Positions 25,757-34,307 of a DNA stretch of 64,000 nucleotides are shown in pieces. Numbering within the stretch: the stretch's first letter is position 1; each line of letters begins with the position of its first letter. Position numbers and translations under genes: made by a program. This stretch comes from Geodermatophilus obscurus DSM 43160. GTDB lineage: Bacteria; Actinomycetota; Actinomycetes; Mycobacteriales; Geodermatophilaceae. The stretch is taken from contig NC_013757.1 in the NCBI RefSeq assembly GCF_000025345.1, positions 1,178,001 through 1,242,000 of the forward strand, read 5' to 3'. Below the pieces are notes generated by a model. The model was not told the DNA's origin, ran no database searches, and worked only from the letters and a program-made list of their open reading frames with translations.

Positions 25757-27303
25757 ACGGCGCGCAGGCACTCATCCGGACCCTCGTCGGCGCGGGCGTC
25801 GACGTCTGCTTCGCCAACCCCGGCACGTCGGAGATGCACTTCGTCGCCGCGCTGGACGACGTCCCGGAGATGCGCGGCGTGCTGACGCTCTTCGAGGGCG
25901 TCGCGACCGGCGCCGCCGACGGGTACGCGCGGATGGCCGGGAAGCCGGCGGCCACGCTGCTGCACCTCGGCCCGGGGCTGGCCAACGGACTGGCCAACCT
26001 GCACAACGCCCGCCGGGGCCGCGCGCCGGTGGTCAACGTCGTCGGGGACCACGCCCGCTCGCACAAGCGGCTGGACGCGCCGCTGGAGTCCGACCTCGAC
26101 GCGCTGGCCGGCGCGGTGTCGGGCTGGCTGCGCCGGTCGCTGTCCCCGGCCGACGTCGCCGCCGACGCCGCCGACGCGGTCGCGGAGTCGGCCCGCCGCG
26201 GCATCGCCACGCTGGTGCTGCCCGCCGACGTCTCGTGGGAGGACGGCGCCGAGCCGGCCCCGCCGCAGCCGGGGCGCCCGGCTCCGCAGGTGGCACCGTC
26301 CGTGGTGGACGACGTCGCCGCGGTGCTGCGCTCCGGCGAGCCGACCGTGCTCTTCCTCGGTGGGGACGTCGTCGGCAGCGAGGCGGCGCTGCTGGCCGCC
26401 GGTCAGGTCGCCGCCGGCACCGGCGCGCGGCTGATGGCCGAGACGTTCTCCGCGCGCGCGGTCCGCGGCGCCGGGCTGCCCGAGCTGACCAAGCTGCCGT
26501 ATCCGCCGGAGATGGCGATCGCCGCGCTGGTCGGGACGCGCCACCTGGTGCTCGCCGGCGCGACCTCGCCGGTGCACTTCTTCGGGTACCCGGACGTCCC
26601 GGGGACGCCGGTGCCCGAGGACTGCACGGTGCACGTGCTCGCCGCACCGGGGGAGGACGGCGTCGCCGCGGTGCGGGCGCTGGCCCAGGTCGCGGCACCG
26701 GACGCGCGCGCGGAGCTGCTGGAGGCGTCCCGTCCCGAGCTGCCGACCGGCGAGCTGACGCCGCGGGCGATGTCGGCCGTGGTCGGGGCCCTGCTGCCGG
26801 AGCGGGCCGTCGTCGTCGACGAGGTGCTGACCTCCGGCGTCGGTCTGGCCGAGCTGACCTCGGGTGCGCCGCGGCACGACTGGCTGTCGCTGACCGGCGG
26901 GGCGATCGGCGACGGGCTGCCGATGGCCGTGGGCGCCGCGGTGGCCTGCCCGGACCGGCCGGTGCTCGCGCTGCAGGCCGACGGCAGCGCCATGTACACC
27001 ATCCAGGCGCTGTGGACGATGGCCCGCGAGCAGCTCGACGTCACCGTCGTCGTCTGCGACAACGGCTCCTACGCGATCCTCGAGAACGAGCTGTCCCGGG
27101 TCGGCGCGGCCGAGGACGGCAAGCGCGCCGGCGAGCTGCTGCACCTGGGCGGGCCGTCGCTGGACTTCGTCGCGCTGGCCACCGGCATGGGCGTGCCCGC
27201 GACCCGGGCCACGACCGCGGAGGAGCTGGCCGAGCAGCTGCGCGCGGCGCTCGCCGCCCCCGGCCCGCACCTGGTGGATGCGGTGCTGCCCGGCCGCCGC
27301 TGA
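25753..27303 (+). CDS. Acetolactate-synthase-like TPP enzyme (IlvX type)
   Basis: A 516-aa thiamine-diphosphate enzyme. The PYR domain has VCFANPGTSEMHF with the family glutamate at FEGVATGAADGYARM. The central domain binds nucleotide-like ligands, and the C-terminal PP domain has LQADGSAMYTIQALW...VVVCDNGSYA, matching the GDG-N cofactor motif (GDG is ADG here). The family includes IlvX (Rv3509c), benzoylformate decarboxylase and related decarboxylases. It begins at GTG 25753 inside the EthD stop (GTGA). The reaction is not known. Confidence 0.85.
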   Translation: MNGAQALIRTLVGAGVDVCFANPGTSEMHFVAALDDVPEMRGVLTLFEGVATGAADGYARMAGKPAATLLHLGPGLANGLANLHNARRGRAPVVNVVGDHARSHKRLDAPLESDLDALAGAVSGWLRRSLSPADVAADAADAVAESARRGIATLVLPADVSWEDGAEPAPPQPGRPAPQVAPSVVDDVAAVLRSGEPTVLFLGGDVVGSEAALLAAGQVAAGTGARLMAETFSARAVRGAGLPELTKLPYPPEMAIAALVGTRHLVLAGATSPVHFFGYPDVPGTPVPEDCTVHVLAAPGEDGVAAVRALAQVAAPDARAELLEASRPELPTGELTPRAMSAVVGALLPERAVVVDEVLTSGVGLAELTSGAPRHDWLSLTGGAIGDGLPMAVGAAVACPDRPVLALQADGSAMYTIQALWTMAREQLDVTVVVCDNGSYAILENELSRVGAAEDGKRAGELLHLGGPSLDFVALATGMGVPATRATTAEELAEQLRAALAAPGPHLVDAVLPGRR

Positions 27304-27418
27304 ACCACTGGCGGGTCCTCGCGCGACTCCCCGGCCGGGCCTTGCCCTGCCCGGGACCGCGACGCACAGTGCGAGGGGCGGTGACGCACGTCACCCGGTG
27401 ACCGAAGGAGCTCATGCC

Positions 27419-28918
27419 GTGTCCCTGCACCGCAACCGGTTCCTGCACCTCGCCGCCGCCACCTGCCTGGGCCTCGGCGCTGTCGTCGCCACCGGGACGC
27501 CCGCCCTGGCCGGTCCGCCCGGCTCCGCGCAGCCGCCGGGCGGGGCCGAGGAGCACCCGCCGCCGGGCTCGGAGGACTGGCAGCCGGTCCAGGAGTCGCC
27601 GAGCGAACCCCTCTACGACGTGGACTGGGCCATCGCCGACCCCCGCTACGACTACGACCCCGCGACCGGCCGGGGCGCGGAGTTCATGCCGCTGACCGAC
27701 CAGACCGGCGTCCTGATCAGCCGGGTGCTGTACGGCGTGCACCGGGGCGCCGCCTACCGGATCGAGGTGCCCCTGGACTGGAACGGCGACGTCGTCTTCT
27801 GGGAGCACGGCTACCGGGGCACGGGCACCACGCTGTACGTCAGCGACCCGAGCTACGACCTGCGCCGGACCTACGTCGAGAACGGCTACGCCTGGGCGGC
27901 GTCGTCCTACAGCGCGAACCGGTACGACATCGAGGCCGGCGTGCGCTCCACCGAGGCACTCGCGAAGCTCTTCGACCGGCTGGTCGGCCGGGCCGACCAG
28001 CGCTACCTGCAGGGCGTCTCGATGGGCGGGCACGTCATCGGCGTCCTGCTCGAGCGCAACCGGGGCGTGGAGTGGGACGGCGCCGCGCCGATGTGCGGCG
28101 TGATGGGCGACGTCGAGCTGTACGACTTCTTCCTCGACTACAACCTGCTGGCGCAGACGCTCGCCGAGGTGGACGCCTACCCCTTCCCCGAGGACTACCT
28201 GACCGAGGCCGTGCCGGACATCAAGGCCGCGCTGCGGACCCCGCAGGGGACCCTGAACGAGCGGGGTGCGGTCTTCCGCGACCTGGTCACCGAGATCTCC
28301 GGCGGGCCACGGCCCGGTGACGACGCCGCCTTCGGCTTCTGGGAGGCGGAGAACTTCGTCTACGGCGTCGTCGCCACCGAGCCCGGGGGTCTGGACGGGG
28401 TCGCGCCCGGTGCCGTCTGGACCAACGCCGACACCGACTACCCGGACGAGCTCGTCGTCGCCGGCGGCTTCGTCTTCGCGGACGGCGAGTCGCTGGACGA
28501 GCGCGTGGAGCGGGTGGCCCCGGCGCCCCAGGCCCGGCGCACCGGCCCGTCGGCCTCCGTCCCGGACATCAGGGCGTCCTTCGACGTCCCCGTCCTGTCG
28601 GTGCACACCCTCGGCGACTACTTCGTGCCGTTCTCGATGGAGCAGTACTACGCCGCCGAGGCCGCCGAGCAGGGCACGTCCGACCTGCTGGTGCAGCGGG
28701 CCGTCCGGGCCGCCGGCCACTGCGAGTTCACGCCGGAGGAGGCGGAGGCGCAGTTCCTCGACCTGGTGCAGTGGGTCGAGGAGGACGAGCGGCCCGCGGG
28801 CCAGCCGGTGCTCGACCGGGACGTGGTCGCCTCGCCGGACTACGGCTGCGCGTTCACCACGCCGGTCCGCACCGGCACGCGGGTGCTGTACTCCACCTGC
28901 CCGGCGACCGGGAGCTGA
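27419..28918 (+). CDS. Secreted alpha/beta hydrolase
   Basis: A 499-aa protein with an N-terminal Sec signal (RNRFLHLAAATCLGLGAVVA, predicted cleavage after ALA near residue 33). A proline-rich linker and a hydrolase domain follow, with nucleophile elbow GVSMGGHV, an acidic residue near DYFVPF and the histidine in AAGHCEF. Cysteines near the C-terminus (YGCAF, STCPA) may form a disulfide. AAGGAG lies 8 bp before GTG 27419. The substrate is unknown; an extracellular esterase or peptidase is likely. Confidence 0.82.
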   Translation: MSLHRNRFLHLAAATCLGLGAVVATGTPALAGPPGSAQPPGGAEEHPPPGSEDWQPVQESPSEPLYDVDWAIADPRYDYDPATGRGAEFMPLTDQTGVLISRVLYGVHRGAAYRIEVPLDWNGDVVFWEHGYRGTGTTLYVSDPSYDLRRTYVENGYAWAASSYSANRYDIEAGVRSTEALAKLFDRLVGRADQRYLQGVSMGGHVIGVLLERNRGVEWDGAAPMCGVMGDVELYDFFLDYNLLAQTLAEVDAYPFPEDYLTEAVPDIKAALRTPQGTLNERGAVFRDLVTEISGGPRPGDDAAFGFWEAENFVYGVVATEPGGLDGVAPGAVWTNADTDYPDELVVAGGFVFADGESLDERVERVAPAPQARRTGPSASVPDIRASFDVPVLSVHTLGDYFVPFSMEQYYAAEAAEQGTSDLLVQRAVRAAGHCEFTPEEAEAQFLDLVQWVEEDERPAGQPVLDRDVVASPDYGCAFTTPVRTGTRVLYSTCPATGS

Positions 28919-29020
28919 GCCGAGGGCGGCCGCACCCTTCTCGTGACCGCCGCCTGACACGGGCCCGAGGGCGGACCCCGGCCGTGAGCATGGGGGTCTC
29001 GACGACACCGGGAGGCCGGG

Positions 29021-29524
29021 ATGGACGCCGCACAGCTGCGGGACCTGCAGGCACCGATCAAGCAGCGCTACCGGGACGAGCCGGCGTCCGCGTGCGTGAC
29101 GATGCACGCGGAGGCCACCTTCGCCGACCCGGGCGTCACCGCCACCGTGCAGACCTGGGCCGGACCCGCCCGCGCCGGGCTGCACCCCTCCACCGGCGGC
29201 GACGGCAGCGACGCCTGCTCCGGCGACATGCTGCTGCAGGCCCTGCTGGCCTGCGCCGGGGTAACCATGCGCAGCGTGGCCACGGCGATGGGCGTCGAGA
29301 TCCGCTCGGCGCGGCTCACCGCGCGGGGCGACATGGACGCCCGCGGGACGCTCGGCGTCTCCAAGGAGGCGCCGGTCGGCCTGGGCGCGATCACGGTGGA
29401 CGCCGAGCTGGACACCGACGCCGACGACGCCACCCTCACCAAGCTGGGTCAGCTCACCGAGCGGTACTGCGTGGTCGCCCAGACCCTGGCCCAGCCGCCG
29501 CACCTCACCGTCCGCCGCGCCTGA
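29021..29524 (+). CDS. OsmC-family protein
   Basis: A 167-aa OsmC/Ohr-fold protein: GLHPSTGGDGSDACSGDMLL with one reactive cysteine, and LLQALLACAGVTMRSVA with a second. Thiol peroxidase activity towards organic hydroperoxides is typical for the family, although the spacing differs from classical OsmC/Ohr. Monocistronic on the + strand; a start at ATG 29021 fits. Confidence 0.85.
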   Translation: MDAAQLRDLQAPIKQRYRDEPASACVTMHAEATFADPGVTATVQTWAGPARAGLHPSTGGDGSDACSGDMLLQALLACAGVTMRSVATAMGVEIRSARLTARGDMDARGTLGVSKEAPVGLGAITVDAELDTDADDATLTKLGQLTERYCVVAQTLAQPPHLTVRRA

Positions 29525-29603
29525 CCGTCCGCCGCGGACGGCTCCGGCCCCGCGTACCGGCAGGTGTGACGCGGCGGTGACGCGCGGGCGTTAGACCTCG
29601 CCC

Positions 29604-30077
29604 ATGACACAGACCGCCCCACTGGCCGTCCTCGACCCCGAGAGCCCCTTCGTCGCGCTGTCGAAGCAGGCCGACCTGCGGGTGTCCGTCCGCCGCACCC
29701 TGCGGGCCGGGACCCTGACCGGGACGCCGGTGGAGGACCCGGGCATCACGCCGGACCACCGGCACGAGATGACCCGCCTCGACGTGCTGGAGAACGACGT
29801 CGACCTCGTGGAGCGGGCCGGCCAGCTGCTCGCCGCGATGCCGCGCCGCCGGCTGGACGTGACCGCCTCCCTCTCCGGCGACGCGCTCACCCTCGAGGTC
29901 GACGTGACCGGTGCCGACCGGCTCGACGTGTACGTCGACGACCAGCCGCGGGCCAGCGCCGACGCCACCGACGAGCACCGGACGATCACCGTGGACGGTG
30001 TCCCCGGCGCCCGGGTCGTACGGGTCGAGGGCTTCGCGGCCGGCGAGCTGGTCGCCGCCCGGACGCTGCGGGTCTGA
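29604..30077 (+). CDS. Uncharacterised 157-aa protein paired with patatin
   Basis: I do not recognise this family. The C-terminal half (from RRLDVTASLSGDALTLEVDV) looks like a beta-sandwich, as in small carbohydrate- or partner-binding modules. The N-terminal part is charged and helical. It ends 12 bp before the patatin-like gene, with GGGGAGG in between, so it is likely co-expressed with and may assist that phospholipase. Confidence 0.6.
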   Translation: MTQTAPLAVLDPESPFVALSKQADLRVSVRRTLRAGTLTGTPVEDPGITPDHRHEMTRLDVLENDVDLVERAGQLLAAMPRRRLDVTASLSGDALTLEVDVTGADRLDVYVDDQPRASADATDEHRTITVDGVPGARVVRVEGFAAGELVAARTLRV

Positions 30078-30089
30078 GGGGAGGCGCAC

Positions 30090-32546
30090 GTGTCCGAGCC
30101 GCGCACCCCGGGTCGCTCCCGGCAGGAGGTCCGCCTGGCCCTGGTCCTCAACGGCGGGGTCAGCCTGGCCGTGTGGATGGGGGGCGTCACCCACGAGATC
30201 GACCTGCTCCGCCGGGCCTCGCGCGTGGCCGCCGGCGAGTCGGAGGCGGACGTCGGCGGCGTGGCGGACCACGACCGGGCGGGGTTCGACGCCTGGGTCG
30301 ACTACTGCCGGAGGGCGGACGTCGGGGAGGTCGTCGTCGACGTCATCGCCGGCACCAGCGCCGGTGGGCTCAACGGCACGCTGCTGGCCACGGCGGTGGC
30401 CCGCGGCGTGCCGCTGGACCCGCCCGGCGGCGGCACCGGCCCGCGCCTGCGCCGGGTGTGGGACGAGCGCGCCCGGCTGCAGGAGGGACACCTGCTGCGC
30501 GCGCCCGGGGAGGAGCCGCTGCCGAGCTTCCTGGACGGCGAGTACTTCCAGGACGCGGTCCGCGACGAGGTCAGGGGCACGGGCGGGAACGGCGACCGCG
30601 GGACCCCGGTGACGCTCTTCGTCACCGCCACCGCGCTCGGACCCGCCAACCGGCCGCACGTCGACTCCTTCGGCCAGGCCTTCGACGTGTCCGACCACCG
30701 GCGGCTGTACCGCTTCCGTCGCACCGAGGCCGACGGCGTCGGCTACCGGCCCCACGAGGGGGAGGCCGACGAGTCGTGGTGGCCCCCGGCCATGGTCGAC
30801 GAGTTCGCCGGTGAGCGCGCCGAGACGGCGCTGATCACCGCCGCCCGCGCGTCGGCCTCCTTCCCGCTGGCCTTCACCCCGGTGCGCGAGGGACCCGAGC
30901 TCGCCGGGCGCCGGGTGCTGCCGGCCGCGTCCGTCGAGCCGGAAGGCGACCGGTGGCTGGTGGACGGCGGCGTCCTGGACAACGCGCCCTTCCAGCCGGT
31001 GCTCGACGCGATCGGCCGCAGGCCGGCCACCGGCCCGGTACGGCGGCTGCTGGTGTACGTGGTGCCCTCCCGCGGGCAGGCCTCGACCGGCCTGGACCGG
31101 GCCGACCCGCGCGGGTCCGCGGAGGCGAACGGGGACGGCGCCCGGTACCCCGACTGGAAGGCCATCCTCGGCGCGGCTGTGGGCTTCCCGCGGGAGGGCG
31201 ACGTCCGAGCGGACATGGAGTACACGGTCGAGCTGCTGGCGCGGGCCGACGGGCGCCAGGCCGGCCCCGAGGCGCTGCTGCGCGCCGAGCTGGCCGGCCG
31301 CAACGGGATCGCGGACGGCCTGGTCGACCAGTACCGGCGGGCGCGGGCGGTCGGCGGACTGTTCGACGTGCGCACCATCCTGGCCGAGGCCAACGAGGGC
31401 CGTGGGGTGGTGCTCGCGCCGCCGTCCCGCGTCCAACTGGAAGAACTGCTCGACCAGGACCTGCCCTGGGTGCCGCCTCGCGGAACGGGGCTGGACCCGG
31501 GCCCCGGCGGCTGGGCCTGGGGCCTGGGCACCGCCGAGCGGGTGTGCCGGCTGCTGGCCGGAGACCTCCGGGACCGCGTCGCCGAGGACGAGGAGGTGGA
31601 CGCCGACGCGATCGGGGAGGTGACCGCCGCACTGACCCGGGTCGAGGCGGTGCGGGACGCGGTCTCGGCCCGTCTGGCCACGCACGCCGCGGACGCCCCG
31701 ACCGGGGACGTCGAGTGCGGCGAGTGGGCGCGGGGGCACATCGACGCGCTGCGGGTCCCGGCCGCGTTGGCCCACTGCGTGCAGCAGGCCGCCCGGGGAT
31801 ACGCCGCCGCCCTTGGTGGCTCCCTGGACCCGGCCGCGGTGGTCCGTGCGGCGCTGGCGGTCGAGGTGGCCTCCCAGGCCTTCACCGCCTACGGGCCGTT
31901 CCGGCGGACCGCCCCGTTCCGGCTGCTCCGCCTCGGGCCGGACGTCGACAGCCCGTTCGTGGACACCGGCGAGGACGCCGCGCGACGGGCCCGCGGGTTC
32001 GGGGACACCAAGCTGTACGGCACCCGGGTCCTGCACTTCGCGGCGTTCGGCCTGGCCGCGTGGCGCGCGTGGGACTGGACCGCCGGCCGGCTGGACGCGC
32101 AGGTGCACCTCGCGCGTGCGCTGCTGCCCGAGGACGCCGGGACGCGCGCCTGGCTGACCGACTGGCTCACCGACGTCCAGACCCGCACGGTCGAGGACGA
32201 GCTGGGGGAGACCCCGGCCGGGTGGGCGAGCAGGCGGCAGGAGCTGTGCGGGGTCAGGAGCGGGGACCTCGTCGGCGGGCTGTACCGCACCAAGGCCGGG
32301 CGGCAGCTGCTCCGCTCGGTCGCCGACGCCGCCACGCGTGCCCTGCCGCACGAGCTGGCGCTCGACCAGCGGGGTCGGCTGCTCAACTCGCTCGTGGCCC
32401 GGAAGCCGCAGCGACGGCTGCCGCCGCTGTGGGCCCCGATCATCCGCTGGGGGGTCCGGAGGCGGGTGGTGAAGGAACTCAAGGACCTCGGCCGCGCCCC
32501 CGCCGGCAACGGGGCGAGGTCGGGTCAGCAGCCCGCCGGGACGTGA
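30090..32546 (+). CDS. Patatin-like phospholipase (DUF3376 type)
   Basis: An 818-aa lipid acyl hydrolase. The catalytic pieces are all present: an oxyanion loop (LVLNGGVSLAVWMGG), nucleophile GTSAGG near residue 91, and the catalytic aspartate in VDGGVLDN. The large C-terminal part (about 500 aa) has no assignable domain beyond the DUF3376 region seen in actinobacterial patatins. It should cleave fatty acids from membrane lipids. The GTG at 30090 follows the 157-aa gene closely, and two small membrane-protein genes follow. Confidence 0.85.
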   Translation: MSEPRTPGRSRQEVRLALVLNGGVSLAVWMGGVTHEIDLLRRASRVAAGESEADVGGVADHDRAGFDAWVDYCRRADVGEVVVDVIAGTSAGGLNGTLLATAVARGVPLDPPGGGTGPRLRRVWDERARLQEGHLLRAPGEEPLPSFLDGEYFQDAVRDEVRGTGGNGDRGTPVTLFVTATALGPANRPHVDSFGQAFDVSDHRRLYRFRRTEADGVGYRPHEGEADESWWPPAMVDEFAGERAETALITAARASASFPLAFTPVREGPELAGRRVLPAASVEPEGDRWLVDGGVLDNAPFQPVLDAIGRRPATGPVRRLLVYVVPSRGQASTGLDRADPRGSAEANGDGARYPDWKAILGAAVGFPREGDVRADMEYTVELLARADGRQAGPEALLRAELAGRNGIADGLVDQYRRARAVGGLFDVRTILAEANEGRGVVLAPPSRVQLEELLDQDLPWVPPRGTGLDPGPGGWAWGLGTAERVCRLLAGDLRDRVAEDEEVDADAIGEVTAALTRVEAVRDAVSARLATHAADAPTGDVECGEWARGHIDALRVPAALAHCVQQAARGYAAALGGSLDPAAVVRAALAVEVASQAFTAYGPFRRTAPFRLLRLGPDVDSPFVDTGEDAARRARGFGDTKLYGTRVLHFAAFGLAAWRAWDWTAGRLDAQVHLARALLPEDAGTRAWLTDWLTDVQTRTVEDELGETPAGWASRRQELCGVRSGDLVGGLYRTKAGRQLLRSVADAATRALPHELALDQRGRLLNSLVARKPQRRLPPLWAPIIRWGVRRRVVKELKDLGRAPAGNGARSGQQPAGT

Positions 32547-32562
32547 CCAGGGAGGTGGGACG

Positions 32563-33084
32563 GTGCCCAGGACACAGGCGGCGGAGCGGGCCGCTCCGCG
32601 GACCGACCAGGTCGGGACGCTGGCGACGCTGACCACCGCCGGCCTCCTCGCGACCGTCGGTGCTGCGCTGGTGCTAGTGCTGGTGCTGGTGTTGGTGCTG
32701 ATGCCGGTGCTCGACGACGACGTCTCGCCCTGCTGGTGGACCGCCGTCGGGTTCGCCTTCGTCTTCGGCGTGGTGGCCCTGGTGGCTACCGTCGCAGCCG
32801 TGCTGCGCCGTCGGGCGGCCATCGAGGAGGGCGGGCAGCCCACCGGAGGCGACGTCGGCGAGCCGGCGACTCCGAGGCATGCCGTGGTCCAGCCTTCGGC
32901 GGGCGTCTCGCCGGCTGAGCTCTCCGAGACGAGGGCGGCGATCGACGCGATGGTGGCAGGGCTGCTGCGACGGGTCGGGGACGAGGCGTTCCAGCGCCTG
33001 GAGACGGCCGACGCCGGGTCGACCGATGGGACCAACGCAGGGACTCAGGGTGGCGGCTCGACTCGCATCCCCTCAACAGGGTGA
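32563..33084 (+). CDS. Small two-TM membrane protein
   Basis: A 173-aa protein with two hydrophobic helices (a run of LVLVLVLVL after LATVGAALV, and WTAVGFAFVFGVVALVATV), then a hydrophilic tail. The Leu/Val run is encoded by a CTGGTG-type simple repeat at 32675-32705 that may vary in length. It begins 16 bp after the patatin gene with GGGAGG upstream. Function unknown. Confidence 0.6.
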   Translation: MPRTQAAERAAPRTDQVGTLATLTTAGLLATVGAALVLVLVLVLVLMPVLDDDVSPCWWTAVGFAFVFGVVALVATVAAVLRRRAAIEEGGQPTGGDVGEPATPRHAVVQPSAGVSPAELSETRAAIDAMVAGLLRRVGDEAFQRLETADAGSTDGTNAGTQGGGSTRIPSTG

Positions 33085-33425
33085 GACGGCATGACGACCG
33101 AGGTCCGGGTCGGGGTCATCGCGGGGTCGCCGTCATCGCGTTGATCGGGTCGCTGATCAGCGGCGACGTGTCCCGGTCCGCCCCACGGCCGGACACGACC
33201 GGAGCCTCGACGACGAGTGCGGCGCCGGCCGATCCCACGGGCACCGACCCACCGGCCGGCGAGCTCCCCTCGTGCCCGGCGGTGTACGAGCACTACCGAC
33301 GCATCGTCCTCGCGGACGCCAATGCGCTGACCACCGCTGACGCGGGGGGCATGTCACCGCTGAGAGCCGATCCGGACGCGCGCCGCTGCGGCCTGTCCGA
33401 GGTCGCACTGCAGGCGATGCGCTGA
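33081..33425 (+). CDS. Small secreted or anchored protein
   Basis: A 114-aa protein overlapping the previous gene by 4 bp (GTGA). The N-terminus is basic with a hydrophobic stretch (VAVIALIGSLI), then a Thr/Pro/Ala-rich linker and a C-terminal helical part with two cysteines (PSCPAVYEHY, RRCGLSEVAL). It looks like an exported, possibly disulfide-containing protein; family unknown. Confidence 0.55.
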   Translation: MRRHDDRGPGRGHRGVAVIALIGSLISGDVSRSAPRPDTTGASTTSAAPADPTGTDPPAGELPSCPAVYEHYRRIVLADANALTTADAGGMSPLRADPDARRCGLSEVALQAMR

Positions 33426-33593
33426 CCGGCGCGACCGCACCGCCGCTGCGCCGAACACCTCCTGTGGACGCCCATGGGCGGAACCTCGGGTCCCCTCCCG
33501 CTCGCGGAGCGGGTCACCCGCGCGGGTGGTCGACCGGGCGGCGTCGTCCACAGATCGTGGTGACGGCCGCCTACGGGCCAGCCGGTTCTCCTA

Positions 33594-34295
33594 GTGTCCG
33601 TCGTCGTCCTGATCAGGTTCGACGACGGGGGTGCCGTGCCGACCGCGACCAGTGCGCTGGAGGTCGTCGACGGCGAGGTGCGGGAGCTGATCCGCCGGCG
33701 CGGGTTGGACCCGTTCACCGATCCCGGGCCGGTGCGGCTGCTGGTGCGCGACGTGGTGGCCGACTACTCCGAGCGGTCGCTGACCTCGGCGCTGCCGCCG
33801 ATCGGCGACCCCGAGTCGGTGGTGCGTGACGTGCTGGACCGGGTGGCCGGGTTCGGTCCGCTGCAGCGGTGGCTGGACGACCCGGAGGTCGAGGAGATCT
33901 GGGTCAACGAGCCGGGCCGGGTGTTCGTCGCGCGGCGCGGCCGCTCGGAGCTGACGACGACGATCCTGGCGCCCGGTGAGCTGGCCGACCTGGTGGAGCG
34001 GATGCTGCGCACCTCGGGGCGGCGGATCGACATGTCGACGCCGTTCGTCGACGCGACGATGCCCGACGGGTCGCGGCTGCACGTGGTCATCCCGGACATC
34101 ACCCGCCGCCACATGGCGGTCAACATCCGCAAGTTCGTGCTGCAGGCGCACTCGCTGGACGAGCTGGTCGGGCTGGGCACGCTGACCCCGCAGGCGGCGC
34201 GGTTCCTCGAGGCCGCCGTCGTCTCCGGGCTCAACGTGCTGATCGCCGGCGGCACCCAGGCCGGCAAGACCACCCTCGTTGTCTGTTCACTGTGA
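33594..34295 (+). pseudogene. TadA/CpaF pilus ATPase, truncated at Walker A by an integrated element
   Basis: The N-terminal 228 or so residues of a TadA/CpaF type II/IV secretion ATPase: GFGPLQRWLDDPEVEEIWVN, MSTPFVDATMPDGSRLHVVI and VNIRKFVLQAHSLDELV. It runs up to the P-loop GGTQAGKTT at 34251-34274, then the frame diverges (LVVCSL, stop at 34295). The Walker B, secretion and His boxes are missing. The serine recombinase starts at 34308, so the gene was interrupted by integration at this point. GTG 33594 or GTG 33636 may be the start. The rest of tadA and any tadB/C genes must lie beyond this window. Confidence 0.85.
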
Positions 34296-34307
34296 CATAC
34301 TTTCTCG
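34262..34307. other. Probable left attachment site (attL) and integrase promoter region
   Basis: Similarity to tadA stops at about 34274-34277, within the codons for GKTT-L. The next 30 bp, with an imperfect palindrome (TGTCTGTTCACTGTGACATA), belong to the element. A CATACT box at 34296-34301 lies 6 bp before the integrase GTG and no Shine-Dalgarno is present, which would fit a leaderless transcript. The exact crossover dinucleotide cannot be fixed without the right end. Confidence 0.5.

Noticed and set aside
27041-29503. 820-codon minus-strand frame opposite ilvX-like, hydrolase and OsmC genes
   Set aside because: It crosses three well-supported + strand genes and has no recognisable domain.
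29505-33035. 1176-codon minus-strand frame opposite the patatin operon
   Set aside because: Despite its length it is Gly/Arg/Pro/Val-rich without motifs, while the + strand carries an intact patatin with all catalytic residues.
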